Assembly: GCA_040386235.1 (NCBI GenBank) | Contig: JAZKGA010000001.1 | Coordinates: forward strand, 868,001 to 932,000 | From: JAZKGA01 sp040386235 | GTDB lineage: Bacteria; Pseudomonadota; Alphaproteobacteria; Micavibrionales; Micavibrionaceae | Direction of reading: 5' to 3' | DNA: 64,000 bases | Position numbers and translations under genes: made by a program | In this document: positions 54,793 through 62,896 of the stretch, one piece after another | How the letters are laid out: the number at the start of each line of letters is the position of its first letter | Numbering within the stretch: position 1 is the stretch's first letter | Notes under the pieces: generated by a model | What the model was told of the DNA's origin: nothing | What the model saw: only the letters and a program-made list of their open reading frames with translations | The model's database searches: none

Positions 54793-55395
54793 TTGCCAGA
54801 AAGCAAACAGGAGACACAGATACATATTATTGAACGTGCCGCGCGAATTTTAACAAGTCATGCATCTTGTGCAGCAGCGCCTGCACTTCTTTTATCTTCT
54901 GGGGCATCTACATTTGCAAATGATCCGTTCAATCTTATAACCAATACAGTATATGCTGGGGGTGCTGCAGTGATTGTATCGACCTTCATCAAACCTGCAT
55001 TATTTTCAAGATCACTGGCGTTCGCAGCGGGTGCATTTGCGGCCGCAGCGGGTCAAACAGCAATGCAAGCAGCAACAACAAATAATCTTTCTGATTTGAA
55101 TGTTGCAGCAGGTGTTGCGCTAGGGGCAACTGCTTCATTCTGTATGCAAAGCGTAGCGAGTGTAACGCATGGGCAAGGAGCCGATACGAGACTCAAGGAC
55201 TACAAATATAATAAAGATAATATCAGAAAGACGGGTCGTACCCGGGTTGGCATTCAGGCTGGTGTTCTGCTCAGCGCATATGTGGGCGCGGTTACAATTG
55301 GACAAATCCTTGGGGCATCGGCACCAAGTCCACTTAAACAAGCTGCCGCAACAGTGCCGGCGGATACAGTACAAACGCCAGCATTAAAGATTTAA
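54793..55395 (+). CDS. Multi-pass membrane protein of unknown function, start uncertain
   Basis: About 200 residues with roughly four membrane segments (SCAAAPALLLSS, VYAGGAAVIVSTFI, SLAFAAGAFAAAAGQ, VGIQAGVLLSAYVGAVTIG) and a basic cytosolic loop (RLKDYKYNKDNIRKTGRTR). No family recognised. The start is odd: the only usual start upstream in frame is TTG 54793 without a ribosome-binding site, while a good AGGAG (54809-54813) is followed at 6-15 bp only by ATA and ATT in this frame. An ATG at 54783 is one base out of frame. Confidence 0.55.
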   Translation: MPESKQETQIHIIERAARILTSHASCAAAPALLLSSGASTFANDPFNLITNTVYAGGAAVIVSTFIKPALFSRSLAFAAGAFAAAAGQTAMQAATTNNLSDLNVAAGVALGATASFCMQSVASVTHGQGADTRLKDYKYNKDNIRKTGRTRVGIQAGVLLSAYVGAVTIGQILGASAPSPLKQAAATVPADTVQTPALKI

Positions 55396-55399
55396 TGTA

Positions 55400-56158
55400 T
55401 TAGCCTTCGTGATTTCCGGGTTCTTTTTTACCGTCTAGAAACGCCGTGATGATACCCTGAAACGTGGCGATTTCCTGCGATGTCATTTCAGCGCGCAGTA
55501 GGGCGGCGCGCAGGTTGCGTTCAATCGTTGGGCGATGATGCGCGGTGCGAAAGAAATGCTTGATCTCCAGCGCGGATAACAGACGTCCAAACAACCCCTC
55601 CATCTCGCTGTGTATTGCAATCTGTGACTTGCCGGTCGGCGTGGCCTTGGCGGGCGGGTTCATATCAGGCTGCGTGCGACACCATTCATACGCCATGACA
55701 AGGACGCTTTGTGCCAGATTGTACGATGCGAAATCCGGGTTGGCTGGAAAAGTGATAAAGGCGTGCGCCAATTGTAAATCGACATTATCCAGTCCGGCAC
55801 GTTCCGGGCCGAACAGGACGGCCACACGCTGGCCCTGCGCGATGCGGCCGTGCATATCGGCAACTGCGCCCGCAGGCGTAAAAACAGGTTTTGTAACCGG
55901 ATGCGGCTTTCCTGTTGTCGCGTAAATGTAATGATACTGACCAACGGCGGTGCAGATGTCGGGAAAAACGACGGGGGACGGCATGACATCCAAGGCGCCT
56001 GCAGCTGCGGACACGGCCTTCTCATTCGGCCAGCCATCGCGCGGTGTGGTCAGCAACAAATGCCGCAACCCGCAATTCAGCATTGCGCGGGCAGATGTGC
56101 CGATATTTTCCCCCATTTGCGGGGTCGCTAAGATGATGTGAGGCTGTGTGTAGTCCAT
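55400..56158 (-). CDS. trmJ: tRNA (cytidine/uridine-2'-O-)-methyltransferase TrmJ-like
   Basis: A 252-residue SpoU/SPOUT methyltransferase. It starts HIILATPQMGENIGTSARAM, has ATTGKPHPVTKPVF, the SAM-knot sequence VLFGPERAGLDNVDL and YNLAQSVLVMAYEW. The extra C-terminal helical region (EMEGLFGRLLSALEI then LRAALLRAEMTSQEIATFQGII) is the dimerisation/tRNA-binding addition of TrmJ, which 2'-O-methylates position 32 of tRNA. The first start ATG is immediately followed by DYTQPH. Confidence 0.9.
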   Translation of the reverse strand: MDYTQPHIILATPQMGENIGTSARAMLNCGLRHLLLTTPRDGWPNEKAVSAAAGALDVMPSPVVFPDICTAVGQYHYIYATTGKPHPVTKPVFTPAGAVADMHGRIAQGQRVAVLFGPERAGLDNVDLQLAHAFITFPANPDFASYNLAQSVLVMAYEWCRTQPDMNPPAKATPTGKSQIAIHSEMEGLFGRLLSALEIKHFFRTAHHRPTIERNLRAALLRAEMTSQEIATFQGIITAFLDGKKEPGNHEG

Positions 56159-56198
56159 TGATATTGCTTATATAAAAGAGTATTTTATCAAAGTGTTG

Positions 56199-56227
56199 TT
56201 GACGTTTGCTTTCTATCGGGGTATAAC
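56199..56227 (+). promoter_or_regulatory. Strong sigma-70 promoter
   Basis: TTGACG (56199-56204), 17-bp spacer, TATAAC (56222-56227), the same hexamers as the rpsD promoter. It points at the small gene at 56295, giving a leader of about 60 bases. A predicted start near 56234. Confidence 0.65.
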
Positions 56228-56294
56228 AGACACAATCAAAGCAAATGTAAAGGATAAAGCGCAGCGCACCTTTTGGTGCCACGTATATGACCCG

Positions 56295-56540
56295 ATGATA
56301 AACATTAAACGCTCTCTGTTCTCAGATCTTTCCGCCAGCAATACATCCACCTTCGACATCGTTACGGCGTTTGAAGTATTGGATATTAAACGTCAAGAGA
56401 CATTGGTGGACCAATTGCTAAATGCCGGCCCTGCCACGTACCGCAATATGGTGAAATTGTATTGGCCACAAGCATCAGCCAGTGATGCCAAGGTGCTTGA
56501 TAAATATCTGCGCACCGAAGGCCTGCAAGCCGCGGCCTAA
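56295..56540 (+). CDS. Small hypothetical protein
   Basis: An 81-residue helical protein (MINIKRSLFSDLSAS ... DKYLRTEGLQAAA) without signal or known domain. ATG 56295 lies about 60 bp after a strong promoter; a TTG at 56193 in the same frame lies in front of the promoter and cannot be used from it. No clear ribosome-binding site precedes the ATG, so the start is tentative. Convergent with the MOSC gene, 4 bp apart. Confidence 0.6.
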   Translation: MINIKRSLFSDLSASNTSTFDIVTAFEVLDIKRQETLVDQLLNAGPATYRNMVKLYWPQASASDAKVLDKYLRTEGLQAAA

Positions 56541-56544
56541 GGCG

Positions 56545-57396
56545 TTACGCACGTACTGGCTTAAAAGTAAGATTTTTCTGACCATGTGCCGAAATGAGGT
56601 TACCTACGGCAACGTGTCCGGTTTCTAGGCTGTAACCATATTCACCAAAAACAACGCCTTTCCCGTCCGCAGCCTGACGAAAAAGCGCTAGGGTCGCCAG
56701 AGGCTCTTTCCCCACTCTTACGCCAAGTTCTTGATTTATTGTTGTGACACCGCACCGTGTGCAGGGCTTAACAAGCTTCAACGTCATGTCATTTATATCA
56801 AGCGACTGGATAATGTTTTCTGCCCACGCATCCAGGCCGGATAAGACGATATTGGGTCTGAAACGATCCATAGGTAGGTGCGCGGCATTCTCATCCCGTT
56901 CGGCTATCCGGCGGTTAAGATCGTCGAGTGAGGCTGTATTGGTAAAAAGCACAGGATACCTATCGGCATAAGACACGATACCGCCTGGTGCACGTGCCTG
57001 TTTCGTCTCACGTTTCTGGTGTGGTTGTTGAAACACCAGATGCACAGGGGCTTTGAGGACGTTGCTAAACCAGCGATCAACCTCAGCTGTTGCCGCACTT
57101 GCTGCCAACGTGCTTTTCCAGACGGTCACAAGGCGGGTTTTATCCTCTGTAAAAGATGACCATGCGACATGAATGTCCGGATGGCTGGCCGCTGAGAAGA
57201 TGATGCCTGTTGCATCAAGCTGACTGGTAATAGTTGCAAGGACAGCATAATTACGCTGGGAGACAAAGTTACCAGTGTCATCAACCAGCATCAGTGTGCG
57301 GTCATGCGCCAATCCGCGCCGCGTAACGTCTGATTGCTGAAGCTGGATACCGCGCGCGCCTTTAAGCGGATATATGAACAAGCTCTCTATAAACAT
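56545..57396 (-). CDS. MOSC domain-containing protein
   Basis: A 283-residue protein made of a MOSC N-terminal beta barrel (SLFIYPLKGARGIQL then DRTLMLVDDTGNFVSQRNY) and a MOSC domain (DRFRPNIVLSGLDAWAEN, then KPCTRCGVTTINQELGVR with the conserved Cys). Such proteins are related to the molybdenum cofactor sulfurase C-terminus and to YcbX/YiiM, and handle N-hydroxylated compounds via molybdenum cofactor. No 2Fe-2S domain is attached, unlike E. coli YcbX. Confidence 0.9.
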   Translation of the reverse strand: MFIESLFIYPLKGARGIQLQQSDVTRRGLAHDRTLMLVDDTGNFVSQRNYAVLATITSQLDATGIIFSAASHPDIHVAWSSFTEDKTRLVTVWKSTLAASAATAEVDRWFSNVLKAPVHLVFQQPHQKRETKQARAPGGIVSYADRYPVLFTNTASLDDLNRRIAERDENAAHLPMDRFRPNIVLSGLDAWAENIIQSLDINDMTLKLVKPCTRCGVTTINQELGVRVGKEPLATLALFRQAADGKGVVFGEYGYSLETGHVAVGNLISAHGQKNLTFKPVRA

Positions 57397-57401
57397 AGTA
57401 A

Positions 57402-57438
57402 ATTGCTATAACTTTGGGGGATAGATGTAAATAGCAAT
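57402..57438. repeat. Inverted repeat upstream of the MOSC gene
   Basis: ATTGCTAT (57402-57409) and ATAGCAAT (57431-57438), eight-base arms 21 bp apart, in the 59-bp gap between the MOSC start and the stop of the 81-residue gene. Spacing suits a regulator site on the MOSC promoter; a transcription terminator is unlikely because there is no adjoining T run. Confidence 0.3.
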
Positions 57439-57455
57439 CAGGCGGGCCGGCAGGT

Positions 57456-57701
57456 CTAAATATAAAAATTGACGGCCAGGCCGCGCAGGGGCACCACGCT
57501 GCGGCTGATGCTGCCGCTTGCTTGACCATTCGCAGCGTAAACTTCCAGGCGTTCTTCTGCTGGCGGCATAAAAAAAGGCGTGTTGTCATTCGACCTCACC
57601 GCCTTGTCCTGAGCCGTGTTTCTCGGCACATCGTACGGACGCTCCCCGTTATATAAAACGGGCAGCATCGCGCGCGATGAGGTTTGAGTCGAAATCAGCA
57701 T
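57456..57701 (-). CDS. Small hypothetical protein
   Basis: An 81-residue protein of no recognised family: an N-terminal LISTQTSSRAMLPVLYNGERPY, a charged middle (QDKAVRSNDNTPFFMPPAEE) and a hydrophobic end (VVPLRGLAVNFYI). The N-terminal 'SRAMLPVL' plus a Pro/Ala hinge has the look of a short conserved protein, but overlapping frames are also open. No signal peptide. Same direction as the MOSC gene. Confidence 0.45.
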   Translation of the reverse strand: MLISTQTSSRAMLPVLYNGERPYDVPRNTAQDKAVRSNDNTPFFMPPAEERLEVYAANGQASGSISRSVVPLRGLAVNFYI

Positions 57702-57753
57702 GGGACTTATCTTAGAGCAGGTTTTCCGGAAAACGAGTCAATTGATACAAAAA

Positions 57754-58524
57754 CTACAGACGTATCAACAGGCCATCCGGTTTAAAGTTGGGGCATTCAG
57801 GCTGACCATCCTTACGCGTGTATCCTTTGGGGTTGGAGGCAATCCGCGTTTTTCCGCGCCTATGGTCGTCGCCTTGATGATCGTGGCCATATATCCATAC
57901 ATCTGGTTGGTATTCATCAATAACGGCTTGCATATTAAGCGACGCGTATGCTGGCCTTAAATAATGCCCATTATATTTGTTTTGTGGATTATTATCGGGG
58001 GCGAAATGGGAAACGACAACGCGCTTGCCTGACGCTTCCTGATTAAACCAGGCTTTAATACTGCTTTCAAACACGCGGTGGCGCGTGGTCATATTGTCGG
58101 GTGTTATCCAATGGTCTTCTGTGTTTAAGATATGCGTGTAATCGTTTATTTCTTTGCGCATTTTCTGAAGGACGTCAGGTGTTTGCTGTGACAAATCTGT
58201 CCACATTGTACCGCCAAAGAAAGAAACGCCGTCAATCTCACACTTTTCATTATCAAGGACACGCATGTGGGGCAGGTGGGTTGATGCCCAGTCCTTAAAG
58301 TTAGCCAGGGCAATATCGATCGGGTTGCTGCCGTAATATTCATGATTGCCCGGAACGAACACCACAGGCTTTTCCCAGTTCTGTAATAAATGCTGAAGAT
58401 AGGAATAATAAGGGAAGGAAAAAATGTCGCCGGGCAGGATCAAAACGTCGCCCGGGCTATCATCCTTGATAATCATGCGGTTATGGGCATGAAGATGTAA
58501 ATCGCTGTAGATACGTAAATCCAT
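57754..58524 (-). CDS. Calcineurin-like metallophosphoesterase
   Basis: A 256-residue metal-dependent phosphoesterase with all five motif blocks of the family: DLHLH (start, about 6-10), GDI, GNHEYY, VVSHFAP and GHDH. It is a soluble single-domain protein of about the usual length. The family acts on nucleotides, nucleic acids or phosphoproteins; the motifs do not choose between these. ATG 58524 is used because the beta strand LRIYSDLH begins two residues later. Confidence 0.9.
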   Translation of the reverse strand: MDLRIYSDLHLHAHNRMIIKDDSPGDVLILPGDIFSFPYYSYLQHLLQNWEKPVVFVPGNHEYYGSNPIDIALANFKDWASTHLPHMRVLDNEKCEIDGVSFFGGTMWTDLSQQTPDVLQKMRKEINDYTHILNTEDHWITPDNMTTRHRVFESSIKAWFNQEASGKRVVVSHFAPDNNPQNKYNGHYLRPAYASLNMQAVIDEYQPDVWIYGHDHQGDDHRRGKTRIASNPKGYTRKDGQPECPNFKPDGLLIRL

Positions 58525-58671
58525 TTGTCTTTTTAGCATCCCTCACGGAAATTGATACAAATTTATCTAAATTGTTAACCAGTTGTTCAGGGATCGCGTG
58601 ATAAAACGGTAAGTGAAGCTCCTCATTATGAAGGGGCAATAAGTTACTGTGTGGAAAGACAAAGAAGTAGG

Positions 58672-59787
58672 ATGATAGAGACGTCTGCCAGCGTCGCGCC
58701 GTTATTGGTGCGCTTGTATGACTTCCAGCGCAGCGCGTTAAGCGATGCTGCTGCTCTGTCTCCTGATATGTACGGCGAAATTACCGATGCGGCGACCAGT
58801 TTGATAAATACCAAGCTGGCTGATCGTGATCGCGATCTGGTCACTGACGCCCTGTTGACCCTGATACAACAGGCAGAAATGGACTTACGCCAAGCGATGG
58901 CCGAACGCCTGGCGGTCATGGACAACGTGCCGATCCGCCTGATCCTGAAGTTGGCGCATGATGATGTTTGCGTTGCACGCGATATCCTGCGCCTCAGCCC
59001 TGCGTTGAACGACCTGGACCTTCTTTATATCCTGAAATCTCAAGATGCGGCTTACTGGCGTCATATTGCCGCCCGTCATCGCATGGGACCATTGGTGATT
59101 GACGCGCTGGCCGATACCCGCGACATCGACACGATGATGACGTTGGCTGAAAATACGCATATCACGCTGACACAACATGCCTTCAAAACGATTGGGAGTG
59201 TGGCACATGATGACACGCGCCTGGCGACCCCGTTACTGTCCCGCCGCGAAGTGCCCGCTGACCTGGCGCGTGCGCTGTACACTTATGTTGGACAGAAATT
59301 GCAGAGTCATTTGCAGGTGCAGTTTGGGTTCGTGGAAGCGGATTTGAACCAGACGGTTTCAGATGCGGTTCAGGATGTGACGCATTCATCCCGCATGGCT
59401 GGCATCTTGCCAAGCACGGCGATGATGCGCGCCGCTTTTGTGTTTGACAGCCGTGGCCAGTTATCAGGCGAGGTCATGCTGAAAACCCTGGCACGCGGCC
59501 AATTGGCGTCATTTGTCGCCATGCTGTCCGTTAAGGCCAATATTGCCCCGCAAACGGTATTAACCATGCTGCAGCCCGATGGTTTTGAAGGGTTGGTGGT
59601 TGTTTGTTGTGCGTTGAGTTTCACCAAGAATGAATTTATGCAGATCTATATCCTGACCCAAAAAGTGCGCAGCGTTGACGGCCGCATTAATCAGCAGCAA
59701 TTGCATCGCGCCTTGCTCTATTTCGATACGTTGACCCAGGCAAAGGCCAAAACATTGCTGGCCAGTACGCACGCCACATCCGCCTGA
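58672..59787 (+). CDS. DUF2336 domain-containing protein
   Basis: About 371 residues, all-helical, resembling the DUF2336 proteins that are largely confined to alphaproteobacteria (segments like LSRREVPADLARALYTYVGQKLQ). The repeated helical pairs suggest HEAT-like packing, but no catalytic motif is seen. Either ATG 58672 or an upstream GTG at 58651 could start it; ATG is used. The function is unknown; related proteins are found near motility and signalling genes in other species, but not here. It is convergent with pgk. Confidence 0.85.
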   Translation: MIETSASVAPLLVRLYDFQRSALSDAAALSPDMYGEITDAATSLINTKLADRDRDLVTDALLTLIQQAEMDLRQAMAERLAVMDNVPIRLILKLAHDDVCVARDILRLSPALNDLDLLYILKSQDAAYWRHIAARHRMGPLVIDALADTRDIDTMMTLAENTHITLTQHAFKTIGSVAHDDTRLATPLLSRREVPADLARALYTYVGQKLQSHLQVQFGFVEADLNQTVSDAVQDVTHSSRMAGILPSTAMMRAAFVFDSRGQLSGEVMLKTLARGQLASFVAMLSVKANIAPQTVLTMLQPDGFEGLVVVCCALSFTKNEFMQIYILTQKVRSVDGRINQQQLHRALLYFDTLTQAKAKTLLASTHATSA

Positions 59788-59788
59788 T

Positions 59789-60991
59789 TTAACGGGCCTT
59801 CATCAGGGCCGCGATGCCTGGCAATACCTTGCCTTCCAGCCATTCCAGAAATGCACCACCGGCTGTTGATGTGTAACTCATCCCATCTGATTGTCCAGCC
59901 ATGTCCAATGCGGACACGGTATCACCACCGCCGGCCACCGCGCACAATGTGCCACTGGCGACGCGGTCTGCGATAAACGTGGCGATGGCGGTTGTACCTG
60001 CCTCAAACGGCGACGTTTCAAAGGCCCCAACCGGTCCATTCCACACCAAGGTGCGGCAAGCGGCGATTTCATCACAAAATGCCGCACGACTTTCTGGGCC
60101 GATATCAAGGATCATCAGATTGCCGGGAATACCGATAACCGGATGAATCGCTATCTGCTGATCCGCTGCCAATTCGGCTGCACACACGGCATCAACGGGC
60201 AAGACAATCCGGCAATTATTCCGCATGGCGTTGTCCATGATCTGACGCGCTGTGGCGACCATATCTGTCTCAACCAGCGATGTGCCGACACTTACGCCGC
60301 TGGCGCACAGAAACGTATTGGCCATTGCCCCGCCCAGCATCAGGATATCGACCTTGCGGGTCAGGTTGCCCAGCAAATCCAGTTTGGTGGATACTTTCGC
60401 ACCGCCCACAATCGCGCCAAGTGGCCGTTCGGGTGCATCTAGAATTTGAAATAACGCATTCAACTCCTCCTGCATCAAAAGTCCGGCGGCGGCAGGCAAA
60501 AGTTTGGCCAGACCGGCGGTTGATGCATGGGCGCGATGCGCCGCAGAAAACGCGTCATTGATATAGATATCGCCGAGGGCCGCCAGGGCGGCGGTGAAAC
60601 GCGGATCGTTCTTCTCCTCTCCCTCATGGAAACGAAGGTTTTCCAGCAACAGGATGTCGCCGTTACGCATGCCCTTCACCGCATTCTGGGCGATGTCGCC
60701 GATACAATCGGCGGCAAATGCGACGGGCTGGCCCCAGCTGGCGCGTAAGGCAGGCAGGATGTGACGCAGGCTTTGACTGTCATCAACGCCCTTTGGTCGG
60801 CCAAAATGCGCCATCACCACGCATTTTGCGCCACGGCTGTGCAAAGACTGGATCGTTGGCTGCAGACGATCAATGCGAGACGTGTCCATGACCTTGCCGT
60901 CCTGAACCGGCACGTTCAGATCGGCGCGCAGTAAGACAATGCGACCGCTGACGTCTAATTGATCCATCGTCAGAAAGGGGGGAAGGGGCAT
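59789..60991 (-). CDS. pgk: Phosphoglycerate kinase
   Basis: Glycolytic/gluconeogenic kinase, 400 residues, full length. RADLNVPVQDGKV and HFGRPKG near the N-terminus bind 3-phosphoglycerate; GAKVSTKLDLLGNL, DIGPESRAAFCDEI and the C-terminal GGGDTVSALDM with YTSTAGGAFLEWLEG form the ATP-binding lobe. A GGAAGGGG ribosome-binding site precedes the ATG. It begins 3 bp after the stop of the iminopeptidase gene, and is probably co-transcribed with the two genes upstream. gap and fba are not in the window. Confidence 0.98.
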   Translation of the reverse strand: MPLPPFLTMDQLDVSGRIVLLRADLNVPVQDGKVMDTSRIDRLQPTIQSLHSRGAKCVVMAHFGRPKGVDDSQSLRHILPALRASWGQPVAFAADCIGDIAQNAVKGMRNGDILLLENLRFHEGEEKNDPRFTAALAALGDIYINDAFSAAHRAHASTAGLAKLLPAAAGLLMQEELNALFQILDAPERPLGAIVGGAKVSTKLDLLGNLTRKVDILMLGGAMANTFLCASGVSVGTSLVETDMVATARQIMDNAMRNNCRIVLPVDAVCAAELAADQQIAIHPVIGIPGNLMILDIGPESRAAFCDEIAACRTLVWNGPVGAFETSPFEAGTTAIATFIADRVASGTLCAVAGGGDTVSALDMAGQSDGMSYTSTAGGAFLEWLEGKVLPGIAALMKAR

Positions 60992-60993
60992 GC

Positions 60994-61953
60994 TCAGCTC
61001 CAGTTTCTAGCATTTTGTGTAGTGGCCAACAGGCGGGTACGCAATGGCGGGTCCAGCGCGGCGTGTCCCGCATCCTGCACGACGATATAGTCCGCTTCTG
61101 GCCATGCATTGTGCAGCAGGTCGGCGCTGCTGATCGGACAGACCATGTCATAGCGGCTGTGAATAATCGCTGCGGGAATGGACCGCAATTGATCAATGCC
61201 GCCAAGAAGGTCAATCGGCGCCGAGCGGAACTGGCGGAAGTAATGCAGTGTAATCAGGGCCTGCGCGGCAATCTGCGCATATTCGCCGGGAGCGGGGGCC
61301 CGTGGGATCTGCGTTTGGAAGCTGCTTAAGCTCGCTTCATACATATACCAGGCCAAACCTGCGGTACGGCGGAGGGCTGGATCGGGTGATTGCAAGCGTT
61401 GGAAATACGTGTCGATAAGCCCTTCGTCCATTTCCCGATCATTAAGAGGTGCGCAAAGGGTACGGTGAATATCAGGATAAACAGATTTGACGGTGTCGGT
61501 GAACCACGTGATTTCCTGGGCAGTGCACAGGAAAATGCCATACACGATCAGGCCCATGCATGTTTGCGGGTAAGCCTGGGCGTAAGCCAGGGCCAAACTG
61601 CTGCCCCACGATCCGCCAAACAAATGCCATTTTTTGACCCGTAAATGCACCCGTAAGGCTTCGATATCCGACACCAGATGCGGCAGGGTGTTATCGACGA
61701 TACAGCCCAGCGGGCTTGATCTTCCGGCCCCACGCTGATCCAACAAAATGATACGATAATGCGCCGGGTCAAAGAAGCGTCGATGCGTCGTTGTGCATCC
61801 CGCACCTGGCCCGCCATGCAGGACGATAATCGGCACGCCATCCGGATTGCCGCATTGTTCCCAATACAATTGGTGGGTTGCATCGACGTTTAAATAACCC
61901 GAACTGTATGGCTGGATCAGCGGGTATAAGGGCGTGTCAGGGCTGCGGCGCAT
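60994..61953 (-). CDS. pip: Proline iminopeptidase
   Basis: A 319-residue alpha/beta-hydrolase that removes N-terminal proline from peptides. Family motifs are YPLIQPYSSGYLNVD, LHGGPGAGCTTTHRRFFDP, LLDQRGAGRSSP and the nucleophile elbow GGSWGSSLALAYAQ; the catalytic His lies in QDAGHAALDPP near the C-terminus. The start overlaps the upstream SNase-fold gene by 17 bp. It is a common alphaproteobacterial gene with no special context here. Confidence 0.93.
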   Translation of the reverse strand: MRRSPDTPLYPLIQPYSSGYLNVDATHQLYWEQCGNPDGVPIIVLHGGPGAGCTTTHRRFFDPAHYRIILLDQRGAGRSSPLGCIVDNTLPHLVSDIEALRVHLRVKKWHLFGGSWGSSLALAYAQAYPQTCMGLIVYGIFLCTAQEITWFTDTVKSVYPDIHRTLCAPLNDREMDEGLIDTYFQRLQSPDPALRRTAGLAWYMYEASLSSFQTQIPRAPAPGEYAQIAAQALITLHYFRQFRSAPIDLLGGIDQLRSIPAAIIHSRYDMVCPISSADLLHNAWPEADYIVVQDAGHAALDPPLRTRLLATTQNARNWS

Positions 61954-62896
61954 CTTTGCTCTCAGCTTCTGTCGGTGTTGGTGTGATTATAAGTTGCTGT
62001 AAGCCCCCGGCGACGGATTGTTTCGGGCCGAATGGTTTAACGGATGGGTCCGCAGGCGGCGCATCGGTGCGGATAAAGGTCAGCTGAGCCGGGGTTATCA
62101 GGTTGATATACGGCCCGTAATACTGCTCAACATACCCACGCACTGTTACGTCTTTGCCCACCCAGGTTTTGGGGTCGATATTCTTTTTGGCTAGCGCCTG
62201 ACGCAGGCGGGTGGGCAGCCCAAGGGTTAAATCTTCCCGCCAATCCTGGCCGAAATTCACGTACAGCATCGTCTTTTGTTGTGAGACCCCGACGATTTTT
62301 CCAGTAATGACACCAACGCGGCCCGTGGCCTGGCTTGCGGTATCAGGTGTCAGGATACGGTTTTCCGGTACGGCCCATAAGCCATCGCGCCGGGCAATCG
62401 CGCCTTGCTCAAGCGTGTAGAGGGCCTCTGCCAGCTCTGGACTGGCATCGGTTGGAAACACACGCGCCTGGCCGGACTGCACCAGATTGCCTTGAATCCA
62501 TATTTTATCGCTTTTATGGACGGCATGAACCAGAGACTGGCCCAGGCGGTTGACGCGATTGACGGCGGTACGGGGCAGGTACAACAGGAATGTCTTGCCT
62601 TTATAGGTCTGATTCAAATGTGCGGTCGCTGTGGCAATCCATGGCGGTGGGTCAGGGTCGTACAGGCCAGGCGCATCAATACCTGCCAGGCGATAGACAG
62701 CCTCATCCTGGCCGATAAATGTGACAGGATCAATGAATTGTCGGACCGTTACCGTATCCACCGTTTTGCGAAACGCCTTGGCATTGTCGTCGGCAAAGAC
62801 CTGCGCGTAGGCTGGCGCCGTAAAAATCAACATGCCCAGAATTGCCAAAAGCAAGCGCGCGCGATACATATGTCGGTAGGAAAGCGAGTTGATCAT
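61937..62896 (-). CDS. Exported staphylococcal-nuclease-fold protein
   Basis: About 310-320 residues: a signal peptide (RARLLLAILGMLIFTAPAYAQ) and a thermonuclease-like OB-fold, with VYRLAGIDAPGLYDPDPPP (the residue cluster around R-L-x-G-I-D) and KGKTFLLYL...RVNRLGQSLVHAV. Then an extra C-terminal OB-like domain (GRVGVITGKIVGVSQQKTMLYVNFG, then VRGYVEQYYGPYINLI). The catalytic Glu/Arg set of staphylococcal nuclease is not fully convincing, so binding rather than cleavage is possible. ATG 62896 or 62869; I give the former. Confidence 0.75.
   Translation of the reverse strand: MINSLSYRHMYRARLLLAILGMLIFTAPAYAQVFADDNAKAFRKTVDTVTVRQFIDPVTFIGQDEAVYRLAGIDAPGLYDPDPPPWIATATAHLNQTYKGKTFLLYLPRTAVNRVNRLGQSLVHAVHKSDKIWIQGNLVQSGQARVFPTDASPELAEALYTLEQGAIARRDGLWAVPENRILTPDTASQATGRVGVITGKIVGVSQQKTMLYVNFGQDWREDLTLGLPTRLRQALAKKNIDPKTWVGKDVTVRGYVEQYYGPYINLITPAQLTFIRTDAPPADPSVKPFGPKQSVAGGLQQLIITPTPTEAESKDAPQP

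Noticed and set aside
58651..58672. GTG at 58651 as the start of the DUF2336 protein
   Set aside because: AAGGGG is 14 bp upstream, too far for a normal start; the ATG at 58672 was kept, although neither choice is certain.
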